This document shows, piece by piece, positions 51,879 through 61,260 of a DNA stretch of 64,000 bases. Made by a program: the position numbers and the translations under genes. The stretch is taken from NCBI GenBank assembly GCA_900316575.1, contig ONDJ01000005.1, forward strand, positions 1 through 64,000, written 5' to 3'. The stretch's first letter is position 1. Each line of letters opens with the position of its first letter. The notes under the pieces were generated by a model, which saw only the letters and a list, made by a program, of their open reading frames with translations, made no database searches and was not told the origin of the DNA. Origin of the DNA: an uncultured Prevotellaceae bacterium (GTDB lineage Bacteria; Bacteroidota; Bacteroidia; Bacteroidales; Bacteroidaceae).

Positions 51879-52727
51879 ATGATAGTAATAACGTCCGTAA
51901 AGGAATTAGAAGATGCACTTGCGCCAGTGCGCGAAAGCGGACAAAGCGTAGGATTGGTTCCTACGATGGGTGCACTCCACGAAGGCCATGCTTCCCTTGT
52001 CAAGCGCTGTGTGGATGAGTGTGATGTTAGCGTGGTGAGCGTTTTTGTCAATCCCACGCAGTTCAACGATAAAAATGATTTGGCCTCTTATCCTCGCAAT
52101 CTTGAGGCCGATTGTGAATTACTGCGCCAATTAGGTGTATCAATCGTCTTTGCACCGAGCGTTGAAGAGGTTTATCCTGAGCCTGACACACGCACCTTTA
52201 GCTATCCTCCCATTGACACGGTTATGGAAGGAGCTAAACGTCCAGGTCACTTCAATGGTGTATGCCAAGTGGTGAGCAAGCTGTTTATGTTTGTTAAACC
52301 CGAAAGAGCATTTTTTGGCGAAAAAGACTTTCAGCAAATTGCTGTGGTTAGGGCTATGACAAGAGATTTGGGCCTTCCTGTTGAAATCGTGCCCTGTCCT
52401 ATTGTTCGCGAAGCAAGCGGCTTAGCACTCAGTAGTCGCAATCAGCTCCTCACAGACAATGAACGTGCAATAGCCTCCACGATAAATTGTGTTTTGCAAA
52501 AGAGTTTGGATTGGGCTAAGGCTGAAAGTGTAAAGCAAGTGACAGCTCGTGTTGTTTCCGAATTGGATAGTGTAGATGGCTTGCAAACGGAGTATTTCCA
52601 AATTGTGGACGGTGATACGCTTCAGCCAATTAGTAAATGGAGCGATAGTGATAGTGTCGTAGGTTGTATCACAGTCTATTGTGGTCAACGCCCAGTACGT
52701 CTCATAGATAATATACGCTATAAGTAG
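51879..52727 (+). CDS. panC: Pantothenate synthetase (pantoate--beta-alanine ligase)
   Basis: 282-residue ATP-dependent ligase of vitamin B5 synthesis. Motifs: [21 protein letters not shown] (nucleotide-binding HxGH-like), [57 protein letters not shown] and [13 protein letters not shown] (KMSKS-like). Full length. panD starts 4 bp after the stop; panB is not in the window. Confidence 0.97.
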   Translation: MIVITSVKELEDALAPVRESGQSVGLVPTMGALHEGHASLVKRCVDECDVSVVSVFVNPTQFNDKNDLASYPRNLEADCELLRQLGVSIVFAPSVEEVYPEPDTRTFSYPPIDTVMEGAKRPGHFNGVCQVVSKLFMFVKPERAFFGEKDFQQIAVVRAMTRDLGLPVEIVPCPIVREASGLALSSRNQLLTDNERAIASTINCVLQKSLDWAKAESVKQVTARVVSELDSVDGLQTEYFQIVDGDTLQPISKWSDSDSVVGCITVYCGQRPVRLIDNIRYK

Positions 52728-52731
52728 TCTT

Positions 52732-53079
52732 ATGCTCCTCAGTATTTTGAAATCTAAAATCCATTGCGCCACAGTCACCGAAGCCAACCTTCATTACATG
52801 GGCAGCATCACGATTGATGGTGCGTTGATGGATGCCGTTGGGCTTTATGACGGCGAGCACGTTCATGTGACAAATAATTGTAATGGTGAGCGCATTGAGA
52901 CCTATGTTATCCGTGGCGAAGCGGGTAGTGGGCAAATATGTCTCAATGGCGCCGCAGCTCGACGCTTTCAAGTGGGCGATGAGATAATTATCATGAGCTA
53001 TGCCATGATGACCCCCGATGAGGCAAAAGCGTTTAAGCCTTGCGTCGTATTTCCTGATGAAGATAACCGACTATCCTAA
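52732..53079 (+). CDS. panD: Aspartate 1-decarboxylase proenzyme
   Basis: 115-residue pyruvoyl enzyme making beta-alanine for panC. The self-cleavage site is present: HYMGSITID with Gly24-Ser25, giving the pyruvoyl alpha chain. Other family features: [15 protein letters not shown] at the N-terminus, [26 protein letters not shown] and [10 protein letters not shown]. Length is normal. Transcribed with panC, which supplies the second substrate route. Confidence 0.97.
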   Translation: MLLSILKSKIHCATVTEANLHYMGSITIDGALMDAVGLYDGEHVHVTNNCNGERIETYVIRGEAGSGQICLNGAAARRFQVGDEIIIMSYAMMTPDEAKAFKPCVVFPDEDNRLS

Positions 53080-53204
53080 GCGCGTTTATCTCCTTCTGTC
53101 TTAATCACAAAAATCTAAATAGCAATAAGAAACGCTAAACGTCAACACTCAATATTCGTTTAGTGTTTCTTTTTATTTCTGTACCTAAGCATATCGTTGA
53201 AACA

Positions 53205-54332
53205 TTGTCTGCGCTTTATTTGCACATACCCTTCTGTCGCAGTCGTTGTGTTTACTGTGATTTTTGTAGTAGCACGTATGGACGAGAAATCCAGTCTGCT
53301 TATGTTCAAGCTCTTTTGCAAGAATTAAGACAGCGTTCAGGCGAATTAGCAGGTGGAACAGTCTCTTCCATTTATATAGGTGGCGGTACTCCGTCTGTAC
53401 TTTTCGATAAAGATTTATCTGCGATTTTTCATGTCATTCACTCCGTATATAATATAAAGGAGTGTGCCGAAGTCACGCTCGAGGCTAATCCTGACGATGT
53501 AACGACTGAGCGTGTTCGGGCGTGGAAAGATATGGGCATCAATAGATTGAGCCTTGGTGTGCAATCCTTGGACGACCGCTTGCTGCAAATGCTTAACCGG
53601 CGCCACACCTCACGCCAAGCAATACATGCAGTAGAGGCTGCATTCCGAAAGGGGCTTGACAATGTCAGCATCGACTTGATGTATGGTTTGCCCATGCTTG
53701 ATATGCCCTCATGGGAGCAGACTCTGGAGTTGGCGCTTGCTTTGCCCGTCGTTCATCTGTCAGCTTATTGCTTGAGTGTGGAGCGTGAAACTGTTATGGA
53801 ACAAAAAATTGTGCAAGGCATCTGGCATTTGCCCGACGACGAACTTGCTGAAGCGCAATACAAATCTCTTATTTCGGCTACTCGTGAGGCAGGCTTTGAG
53901 CACTACGAGATTTCTAATTTTGCCCGAAATGGTAAGTTCTCACGCCACAATAGTTCATATTGGGATGGAACACCCTATGTTGGATTAGGTGTAGGAGCGC
54001 ATTCGTACGATGGCAGTGTGCGCCGCGCTAATACAACGGATGTTCAGCGCTATGCTCAAAGCAATGGCAATGTGCCTTACAATATCGAAACGCTATCGAA
54101 ATTCGACCAAATCAATGAAATGCTTTTCTTAAGCTTACGCACTTCGCGTGGACTCAACTTGTCGCATTTCAAAAAAAACTTTGGCGAGGAGGTTTTTCAA
54201 GCCGTGATACAACAAGCTCACCCCCACATTGTTCATGGACGATTGAAACAAGATGGAGATACCCTGAGATTGACAGAAGCAGGCATTTTCGTCTCAAACG
54301 ATGTGCTTTCAGATTTGCTGATTGTAGATTAA
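53205..54332 (+). CDS. hemW: Radical SAM HemW-type protein
   Basis: 375 residues if it begins at TTG 53205 (LSALYLHIPFCRSRC), the point where HemW homologs start; the frame is open upstream to GTG 53163. It is a radical SAM protein with CxxxCxxC (CRSRCVYC, Cys11/15/18), IYIGGGTPSVL, VTLEANPDDVT, INRLSLGVQSLDDRLLQMLNRRH and the C-terminal HemW-type segment (YEISNFARNGKFSRHNSSYWDGTPYVGLGVGAHSYDG). HemW is a heme chaperone/coproporphyrinogen-oxidase-like protein. It is preceded by a 125-bp gap after panD; no clear promoter. Confidence 0.9.
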   Translation: MSALYLHIPFCRSRCVYCDFCSSTYGREIQSAYVQALLQELRQRSGELAGGTVSSIYIGGGTPSVLFDKDLSAIFHVIHSVYNIKECAEVTLEANPDDVTTERVRAWKDMGINRLSLGVQSLDDRLLQMLNRRHTSRQAIHAVEAAFRKGLDNVSIDLMYGLPMLDMPSWEQTLELALALPVVHLSAYCLSVERETVMEQKIVQGIWHLPDDELAEAQYKSLISATREAGFEHYEISNFARNGKFSRHNSSYWDGTPYVGLGVGAHSYDGSVRRANTTDVQRYAQSNGNVPYNIETLSKFDQINEMLFLSLRTSRGLNLSHFKKNFGEEVFQAVIQQAHPHIVHGRLKQDGDTLRLTEAGIFVSNDVLSDLLIVD

Positions 54333-54380
54333 CGTTCGTTCGCTAACTGTTTACCAAACAGCGAAAAGCCTTCAGAAACA

Positions 54381-54411
54381 TTGTTTAATCCAAAGAAACA
54401 CTTTACATTTG
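54381..54411 (+). promoter_or_regulatory. Promoter of M6 protease gene
   Basis: TTG (54381-54383), 20-bp gap, TACATTTG (54404-54411), 36 bp before the ATG. Confidence 0.65.
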
Positions 54412-54447
54412 CGCCGCATTTAGCACGTAAACGGTTATTCTTGAAAT

Positions 54448-57072
54448 ATGAAACGACTATTACTTCCCTTTTTCCTTTTAGCCTTTGCCTTCAGTGCAAT
54501 GGCGCAAAGTCCTAAAGAGTTCCCGATGACAGGCACACAGCCTACAGGCGAATTTCTTACAATCTACAAGGCCGGAAACGGCTCGTTGGCTCTCTATGCC
54601 ACAATAGACGGCTATGCTGTGTTGCATGAAGCTGACGGTGGCTACTATTATGCTCGCATCACTTCCAAAGGCTTGGAGGCTTCAACGCAATTGGCTCACG
54701 ACCCCTCGGCACGTGATGCCGCGGAGCAAGCCTTTGTGCAACGCAATGCTATTACTGAAGCAGAAGCTTTCGCTTCACCATCAGTTCATCGTTCGCCACT
54801 AAAATCGGCGGCGCGCACCAGTTATGGCCTTGGCGAATACGGCAAATCTGCTAATGGCACCGTTCCCAGTATTGGGGCTATCACCATTCCTGTAATCATG
54901 GTGGAGTTTACCGACAGAGCGTTCCAAGCCACTTCAACCATCGAGAAGATGACGCGCTTCCTCAACGAAGAAGGCTACAGCGACGAAGCCAATACTGCAG
55001 GTAGCGTGCGCGACTATTTCCTCGCACAGAGTAGCGGCATGTTCCAGCCCACGTTTAACGTTGTGGCCAAGGTAAAAGCCTCAAAGAATTATGCATATTA
55101 TGGCGGCAATAGTAGCAGTGGGCGCGACACAAATCTTCAAGTGTTGATCAAAGAAGCTATTGACAGTGCCATAGGTAGCGGCGTAGATTTCAATACGATG
55201 CTTGTTAGTGGCAACATACCGCTTGTCACTGTCATTTTTGCTGGTCCAGGCGAGCACAACTCTTTTGAAGACGGTCAGGAAGATTATATTTGGGCTCAGT
55301 TCAACACGTTCACCTATAAGTCATCGCTGGGGGGTCCTACGTTCAAGAGCTTTTTTGTAGGCGATGAGATCATGCAGTCTTACAATGTCACCAAAGAAGG
55401 AAACATATATATTTATAACGTTACCGGATCAAGATTTGAGGGAATGGGCGTGTTTTGCCACGAATTCGGCCATGCACTCGGTTTGCCCGACTTCTACAAC
55501 GCCGTCAGCGGCGGCGGAGTTGTGGATTACTGGAGTGTAATGGATTATGGTCAGTATTGGAAGAACGGCTACCGTCCCATAGGCTACAACGCCTATGAGC
55601 GCAACTTCTTGGGCTGGCTTAAGATAAACGACCTCGACAATAACCAGCAGGTTGTTACCATCTATCCGATTGGTTCCGCCGACAACAAGGAACAGCAGGC
55701 CTACCGCATTGTCAATCCTGCCAACGAAAGGGAATACTATATCTTTGAGAACCGTCAGACCGACACTTGGTATCCAGCTGAACTCGGTACAGGCTTGCTT
55801 GTTTACCACGTGGACTACAACGCCACTTCGTGGTCAACCAACAAGGTGAACACAATCGCTAACCACCCGCGCTTTCAAGTACTCCCTGCGGACAGTAAGA
55901 ACCAAGTATATAGCACCCTGCGCGACGAAGGCAAGACTGCCGCCCAAGCCTACGAACAATTCCAAGGCGACGTTTTCCCAGGAACAACAGGCACCTCTTC
56001 TATTGCCACATTCCCTGTCTATACAGGAAGCACCATTGCAGCCCCTTGTTACAATGTCGCCGTGAACAGCGACAAAACTATCACGCTCCAATACCTTGAC
56101 CTTCCCCAACCTGCAGGTAAGTTCGTGCGCATCAAGAGCAATGCCAGTGGACTTTATGTCGGTGCAGCTGCCACAGCTCAACCTCTTGTGAGCGATGCTA
56201 ATCAAGCAGGTGTTTACTACGTTACGTCCGACAATCGCCTTACTGCATTCCAGCAAGGCCTTTTCCTCAGTGCAGCTGAAGGACTTCCATGCGCCGATTA
56301 TGCAGCAGATGGAGCTACTTTCGGTTTTGATGTCAGCGTGGTAACTAATGGCGCAACGGCTGGAACATACAGCATACAAAACGACACCGAAGGAACCTTC
56401 TTGAAAGCAACCTCAGAGGGTTTGACCGTTTCAGCCGATGGCAACGAAGCGGCCTGCGAATTTGTGTTGGAAGAAGTAACAGAAATCCCCATGACATTGA
56501 ATACTGCTACGGGTTATGCCACGTTGGTGATGCCTGTTCCTTTCAGTGTCTCGAGCGATGTGACTGTGCTTTATCCTTCATTGGCACACGACAATTTGCT
56601 TACCATCTCCGAAACCGGTTTCAATAGCGTAGCTGACAATGTTCCCGTGATGCTCTATAAAGAAGGTGGCGGCAATATCACTATCTCGGTCGCTGCTAAT
56701 GGCCAGACCATTGATGGTAATCTGCTTACGGCTACTTCACTTGGTGGAACGCTCGTTCCAGCAGCACAAAAGGCTTACGTTTATGCGCTCACCGATCAAG
56801 GTAATGACGGATGCTTCCGCTTGCTCAGCGACACTGATCGCGGCATAGCAGGTTTCCGCGCTTATTATGTGGCAGAAGCAGGTGGTAGCGCGCCTCAGTA
56901 TTTGTATTTCAACGATGGACCTGCAACAAGTATCGAAAATGTGATGATAAATGCCGCCAATGCCGAACTTTATGACCTGCAAGGCCGTCGAGTGGAGCGT
57001 TCTGGTCAGATACCAGCTGGCATCTATATCTTGAAATCAGGCAAACGCAGTCAGAAAGTGTCAATACGCTAA
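54448..57072 (+). CDS. Secreted M6-family metalloprotease with T9SS-type C-terminus
   Basis: 874 residues. Signal peptide (MKRLLLPFFLLAFAFSAMAQ). A propeptide-like region (~25-130) precedes the immune-inhibitor-A-like catalytic domain: IPVIMVEFTDRAFQ, SVRDYFLAQSSGMFQPTF and the zinc motif HEFGHALGLPD (His338, Glu339, His342, third ligand Asp348), then YWSVMDYGQY. Residues ~560-700 hold a beta-rich module. The last ~100 residues resemble the end of the GLUG protein at the window start and finish LYDLQGRRVERSGQIPAG..YILKSGKRSQKVSIR, a T9SS cargo signature. Probably secreted to the surface, degrading host or matrix proteins (inference). Confidence 0.92.
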   Translation: MKRLLLPFFLLAFAFSAMAQSPKEFPMTGTQPTGEFLTIYKAGNGSLALYATIDGYAVLHEADGGYYYARITSKGLEASTQLAHDPSARDAAEQAFVQRNAITEAEAFASPSVHRSPLKSAARTSYGLGEYGKSANGTVPSIGAITIPVIMVEFTDRAFQATSTIEKMTRFLNEEGYSDEANTAGSVRDYFLAQSSGMFQPTFNVVAKVKASKNYAYYGGNSSSGRDTNLQVLIKEAIDSAIGSGVDFNTMLVSGNIPLVTVIFAGPGEHNSFEDGQEDYIWAQFNTFTYKSSLGGPTFKSFFVGDEIMQSYNVTKEGNIYIYNVTGSRFEGMGVFCHEFGHALGLPDFYNAVSGGGVVDYWSVMDYGQYWKNGYRPIGYNAYERNFLGWLKINDLDNNQQVVTIYPIGSADNKEQQAYRIVNPANEREYYIFENRQTDTWYPAELGTGLLVYHVDYNATSWSTNKVNTIANHPRFQVLPADSKNQVYSTLRDEGKTAAQAYEQFQGDVFPGTTGTSSIATFPVYTGSTIAAPCYNVAVNSDKTITLQYLDLPQPAGKFVRIKSNASGLYVGAAATAQPLVSDANQAGVYYVTSDNRLTAFQQGLFLSAAEGLPCADYAADGATFGFDVSVVTNGATAGTYSIQNDTEGTFLKATSEGLTVSADGNEAACEFVLEEVTEIPMTLNTATGYATLVMPVPFSVSSDVTVLYPSLAHDNLLTISETGFNSVADNVPVMLYKEGGGNITISVAANGQTIDGNLLTATSLGGTLVPAAQKAYVYALTDQGNDGCFRLLSDTDRGIAGFRAYYVAEAGGSAPQYLYFNDGPATSIENVMINAANAELYDLQGRRVERSGQIPAGIYILKSGKRSQKVSIR

Positions 57073-57152
57073 GCCAAAAGTACAAAACCCACACAAAAAG
57101 TCTTAATAAGTCTTAACAAATTAGTGAGTTTGTTAAAGGATGTAGCAAATCC

Positions 57153-57183
57153 TTGGTGTTTTTCACTGAGTGGATTACTTTTG
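57153..57183 (+). promoter_or_regulatory. Promoter of M23 peptidase gene
   Basis: TTG (57153-57155), 20-bp gap, TACTTTTG (57176-57183). It supports ATG 57207 and excludes 57153 as start. Confidence 0.65.
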
Positions 57184-57206
57184 CATCGGTTTACAAAACA
57201 AATCGT

Positions 57207-57935
57207 ATGAATTTCAACAGAACAATAATCAAATCCGCAGCCTTTTCGCTGCTTTCCCTCTTTTCATTAACAGTAAACGCACAAGACAAGCCTGTTCCTC
57301 AGGCTCCAGCCGATCAGCCCCTTCGCAGTGTTGAGCTTACCGTGCTTGATCAAGTTCTTAGCACACCAGTAGTAGCTCCTAAGGCCGATGGCTATGCTCT
57401 TTATGACTCTTGGAATACCACTCGTGCTCACTGCTATTCCAACACCGCTAAGCCCGATAGCTTCGACATTGATCTGAGCAACTTCCACATGCCCGTTGCC
57501 AGCAATCGTGTTAGCAGCAACTTTGGTTATCGTCCGCGCTTCCGCCGTATGCACAAAGGTATTGATATCAGTGCCGCTCAGGGCGACACCATCTATGCAG
57601 CATGGGACGGCAAAGTACGTGTCGTACGTTTCGAAGCCAATGGTTATGGTAACTTTGTTGTGATTCGTCACCCTAACGGATTGGAGACTATTTATGGTCA
57701 CATGTCCAAGCACCTCTGTGCTACCGACCAAGAAGTGAAAGCTGGCGACCCCATCGGACTCGTAGGAAATACAGGCCGTAGCTTTGGTGCTCATCTCCAC
57801 TTCGAGACCCGTTTGCTCGGCGAATGTATTGACCCCGCTCTTCTCTTCGATTTCTCAGGACGCAAAATGCAAACCGACCATTTCGTTTACCGCAGGAGCG
57901 ATAGCGTCAATGGAATTATCATGGCACGCAAGTAA
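57207..57935 (+). CDS. M23-family metallopeptidase (LytM-like)
   Basis: 242 residues from ATG 57207. Signal peptide (MNFNRTIIKSAAFSLLSLFSLTVNAQ). The catalytic peptidase M23 domain occupies ~110-215: SNFGYRPRFRRMHKGIDISAAQGD (zinc His and Asp), YAAWDGKVRVV, YGNFVVIRHPNGLETIYGHMS and the HLHFE motif. It lacks LysM or SH3 domains. Expected to cleave peptide crosslinks in peptidoglycan during division or growth. Single gene with its own promoter and the terminator at 57961. Confidence 0.93.
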   Translation: MNFNRTIIKSAAFSLLSLFSLTVNAQDKPVPQAPADQPLRSVELTVLDQVLSTPVVAPKADGYALYDSWNTTRAHCYSNTAKPDSFDIDLSNFHMPVASNRVSSNFGYRPRFRRMHKGIDISAAQGDTIYAAWDGKVRVVRFEANGYGNFVVIRHPNGLETIYGHMSKHLCATDQEVKAGDPIGLVGNTGRSFGAHLHFETRLLGECIDPALLFDFSGRKMQTDHFVYRRSDSVNGIIMARK

Positions 57936-57960
57936 AAATCCCTTCATAAGTTTTGAGTTG

Positions 57961-57992
57961 GCTATCCTCTGATCACAGAGGGTAGCTTTTTT
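57961..57992 (+). terminator. Terminator of M23 gene
   Basis: GCTATCCTCTG (57961-57971) / CAGAGGGTAGC (57976-57986), 11 bp with one G-U, then T6. A second GGAGGGTAGC-T6 fragment lies just after. Confidence 0.85.
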
Positions 57993-58802
57993 GTGAACGG
58001 AGGGTAGCTTTTTTCTGAAAAGATTTTTTCAACATTCCTTTTTACAGAAAAAAACATCCGAGGTTGTTTCAACGCGGTCCGATGTTGTCCTGACTGCGGC
58101 GATGCGCCACCCTATTCGCGCGTACGCCTATAATTTCTTGACTTTGGTAATTCGCCTCCCGAAGTCACGTTTGAATATTTTTTGAACAACGAAGAAGCTC
58201 TTTCCGGAAGGTCATGCTTTTCTATGGAAGGGCTGTTCGCGGGCGAGACGCCCAAGCCCCATGAGACACGCTCCCTGCCTCATTGCCATAGGAGCGCAGA
58301 CGTCTCGCCTGCAAGAAGCTTTTATAAAGTCTTCGTGTCTTCGCACGCACTAACGCAAGAACCACGACTCCCTGTGGATAGTTGCGCTCAAACAACCCTA
58401 TCTTTGCGAAAACACATAGGACCTTTTTCGTGAACACCGTACGAAAATTACGTGAACGCCGTACGCCGCGCACGTACGAACGCACCGTACGGTGCGCACG
58501 TGAACGTTTTTGAAATTTGAGCAGAGACTCTCCTATGTTTTATTCGAAACAAAACTCTCTCTTATCCTTTGTTGCTTATGTCGCCTCATACAGTGAAAAT
58601 GCTGGTCTGATAAGCGGGTGACAGCAAAGGCTCGTGCCTTGTTGTATTCATTCCTTGCCATTTTTGTAATGTTTGAGTTAAAAAAACGTGTATAATGCTT
58701 GGCTGTGACTAGAAAAAGTTCTAAATTGCGCCCTGTTTTGCAAAAGGACTTTTTTTGCTTGTTACTAATGCGCATATTACAAACCAAATAACCTATATTA
58801 CC
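57993..58802. other. 810-bp gap with repeats and no accepted gene
   Basis: No gene is supported. It contains the 12-bp inverted repeat GCGGGCGAGACG (58239-58250) / CGTCTCGCCTGC (58301-58312, one mismatch) and tandem array D (58429-58512). The 83-aa frame 58182-58433 spans these repeats and shows no domain. The EF-G2 leader occupies the right end (GCGCCCTGTTTTGCAAAAGG around 58730); no consensus -7 box was certain. Confidence 0.5.
58429..58512. repeat. ~22-bp tandem array D
   Basis: Units begin CGTGAACACCGTACG at 58429, CGTGAACGCCGTACG at 58451, CGTACGAACGCACCGTACG at 58473 and CGTGAACG at 58499 (spacing 22, 22, 26). The third contains the perfect 14-bp palindrome GCACCGTACGGTGC (58482-58495). 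Confidence 0.8.
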
Positions 58803-60959
58803 ATGAAGGTTTATCAATCTCACGACATCAAGAACATTGCCTTGCTTGGCAATGACGGTGCAGGCAAGACAACCCTCACCGAGGCCCTCGTTTTTGAGAG
58901 TGGTCAAATCAAGCGTCGCGGACGCATCACGCAGAAAAACACTGTTAGTGACTATTTTCCAGTTGAGCAAGACTATGGATATAGCGTATTCAGCACCGTT
59001 TTCCATGTTGAGCGCAACAATCGTAAGCTCAATATCATTGACTGCCCGGGTAGTGACGATTTCGTCGGTGCAGCTCTTACGGCACTCAACGTTACCGACA
59101 CAGCCTTGTTGCTGATCAATGGTAGCGTAGGTTTGGAGGTCGGCACGCAAAATCACTTCCGCTATACTGACAAACTGAAGAAACCTGTCATTTTCCTTGT
59201 CAATCAGCTTGATGACGAAAAGACTGACTTTGAGAACGTGGTAGAGCAAATTCAGACAGTCTATGGCACTAAGGCAGTTCCCGTGCAGTATCCTGTCAGC
59301 ACGGGTCCCGATTTCAACAGTGTGATCGACGTGTTGCTCATGAAGAAGCTCACATGGGGACCTGATGGCGGCGAAGCTACCGTAGAGGACATTCCTGCCG
59401 ACCAAATGGACAAAGCCACCGAGTGGCATAAAACGCTTGTTGAGGCTGCTGCCGAGAACGATGAAAATCTCATGGAAAAATTCTTTGAGACCGAGCAGCT
59501 TACCGAAGACGAGATGCGCGAAGGTATTCGCAAGGGCATGGTGACACGTAGCATCTATCCTATCTTCTGTGTTTGTGCATATAAGAATATGGGTGTAGGC
59601 CGATTGATGGAATTCCTGAGCAACGTAGTTCCGTTCGTTGACGAAATGCCCGCCGTTCATAACACGCGAGGCGAAGAAGTTCCTCTTGATCCCGACGGTC
59701 CTACCAGCATCTATTTCTATAAGACCGGCGTTGAGCCTCACATCGGCGAAGTGCAATACTTCAAAGTGATGAGCGGCACTGTCAAAGCCGGCGACGAACT
59801 TCAGAATGCCGACCGTGGTTCCAAGGAGCGCATTGGTCAAATCTTTGTCAGCACAGGGGCTAATCGCCAAAATGTTGACCAGCTCAGTGCAGGCGACCTG
59901 GGTTGTACCGTAAAGCTCAAAGACGTGCGCACAGGCAACACACTCAATCAGAAAGACTGTGAACACAAGTTCAATTTCATTGAATACCCCAACCCCAAGT
60001 ACACTCGCGCTATTAAGGCCGTCGAAGAGAGCAACACTGAGAAGATGATGGCTGCACTCACACGTATGCGTCAAGAAGATCCTACATGGGTGGTTGAGCA
60101 GAGCAAAGAGCTCCGTCAAACACTCGTTCATGGTCAAGGCGAATTCCACCTACGTACATTGAAATGGCGTTTGGAGAACCTCGACAAGATACCCGTAGAG
60201 TTCAGCGAGCAGCGCATACCTTATCGCGAAACCATCACCAAAACAGCGCGCGCCGACTATCGTCATAAGAAGCAGAGCGGTGGTGCAGGTCAGTTTGGTG
60301 AGGTTCATCTCATCGTTGAGCCCTACAAGGACGGCATGGAAGATCCCACAGTTTATAACTTCGGCAATCAGGAAGTTCGCGTCAATCTCAAGAGCCGCGA
60401 AGAGATCGACCTAGAATGGGGTGGTAAACTCGTGTTTATCAACAGCGTTGTGGGCGGAGCGATCGACACCCGCTTTATGCCTGCCATTCTCAAAGGTATC
60501 ATGAGCCGTATGGAACAAGGACCACTCACAGGCAGCTACGCTCGCGATGTGCGCGTAGTGGTTTACGATGGTAAGATGCACCCCGTTGACAGCAACGAAC
60601 TCTCCTTTATGCTTGCTGGTCGCAATGCATTCAGTGCCGCATTTAAGGATGCAGGTCCGAAGTTGCTTGAGCCTATTTACGACGTGGAAGTGTTTGTTCC
60701 GAGCGATGCTATGGGCGACGTGATGAGCGATTTGCAGGGTCGTCGCGGCATGATTATCGGTATGGGCAGCGAGAGTGGTTACGAAAAGATTCAAGCTCGC
60801 GTACCTTTGAAGGAAATGGCAAACTATTCCACCAGTCTGAGCAGTCTCAGCGGCGGACGCGCTAGCTTCATTATGAAGTTTTCCAGCTACGAAAGCGTTC
60901 CTGGTGACCTTCAGAATCAGCTCATTGCCGAATTTGAAGCACAGAACAAAGAGGAATAA
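58803..60959 (+). CDS. fusA2: Elongation factor G paralog EF-G2
   Basis: 718 residues from ATG 58803 (MKVYQSHDIKNIALLG), matching in length and sequence feel the EF-G2 of gut Bacteroides. All five EF-G domains appear: G domain with P-loop GNDGAGKTT (16-24), DCPGS in place of canonical DTPGH (Ser84 where catalytic His sits), NQLD (134-137) for NKxD; domain II (YFYKTGVEPHIGEVQYFKVMSG); III-V (GQGEFHLRTLKWRLE, SGGAGQFGEVHL, SFMLAGRNAFSAAFKDA, DVMSDLQGRRGMIIGM). In B. thetaiotaomicron, EF-G2 is reported to support translocation without GTP hydrolysis and to be induced in starvation (established knowledge). Here this is inferred from homology. Followed by a strong terminator. Confidence 0.93.
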   Translation: MKVYQSHDIKNIALLGNDGAGKTTLTEALVFESGQIKRRGRITQKNTVSDYFPVEQDYGYSVFSTVFHVERNNRKLNIIDCPGSDDFVGAALTALNVTDTALLLINGSVGLEVGTQNHFRYTDKLKKPVIFLVNQLDDEKTDFENVVEQIQTVYGTKAVPVQYPVSTGPDFNSVIDVLLMKKLTWGPDGGEATVEDIPADQMDKATEWHKTLVEAAAENDENLMEKFFETEQLTEDEMREGIRKGMVTRSIYPIFCVCAYKNMGVGRLMEFLSNVVPFVDEMPAVHNTRGEEVPLDPDGPTSIYFYKTGVEPHIGEVQYFKVMSGTVKAGDELQNADRGSKERIGQIFVSTGANRQNVDQLSAGDLGCTVKLKDVRTGNTLNQKDCEHKFNFIEYPNPKYTRAIKAVEESNTEKMMAALTRMRQEDPTWVVEQSKELRQTLVHGQGEFHLRTLKWRLENLDKIPVEFSEQRIPYRETITKTARADYRHKKQSGGAGQFGEVHLIVEPYKDGMEDPTVYNFGNQEVRVNLKSREEIDLEWGGKLVFINSVVGGAIDTRFMPAILKGIMSRMEQGPLTGSYARDVRVVVYDGKMHPVDSNELSFMLAGRNAFSAAFKDAGPKLLEPIYDVEVFVPSDAMGDVMSDLQGRRGMIIGMGSESGYEKIQARVPLKEMANYSTSLSSLSGGRASFIMKFSSYESVPGDLQNQLIAEFEAQNKEE

Positions 60960-60993
60960 GCTCGCCGCTTTTCATCTTAAAGTTATTACACCA

Positions 60994-61030
60994 AAAAGTG
61001 GACGTATTCTTCGTGAGTACGTCCACTTTT
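60994..61030. terminator. Bidirectional terminator after EF-G2
   Basis: Perfect 13-bp stem AAAAGTGGACGTA (60994-61006) / TACGTCCACTTTT (61018-61030), symmetric A/T tails. 61031-61260 beyond it shows nothing recognisable. Confidence 0.85.
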
Positions 61031-61260
61031 CAATGTCATTCATCATGGTGAGAACTCATGGAGCTGGTTTTGAATGAAGTTCGCAGCTGCGTTGCGAGCT
61101 ACGTAGTTAGAAGTTAGTTCAAAAGATGCTCATGAGAGCTTAAAAGCATCAAGCATAATCAAAGAACGATTTTCCTAATTTTTAGAACACCCCTTAAGTG
61201 TAGAGCAAGGCTTTTGCTAAGGCATTGAATCCATACAGATTTTGCAGATAATCTTCTCTA

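Noticed and set aside
58182-58433. 83-codon plus-strand frame
   Set aside because: Lies in repeat-rich non-coding DNA containing an inverted repeat; no domain, no promoter.
58533-60149. 538-codon minus-strand open frame antisense to EF-G2
   Set aside because: It mirrors the codon usage of a highly conserved EF-G2 gene on the plus strand, has no family similarity and no start context.
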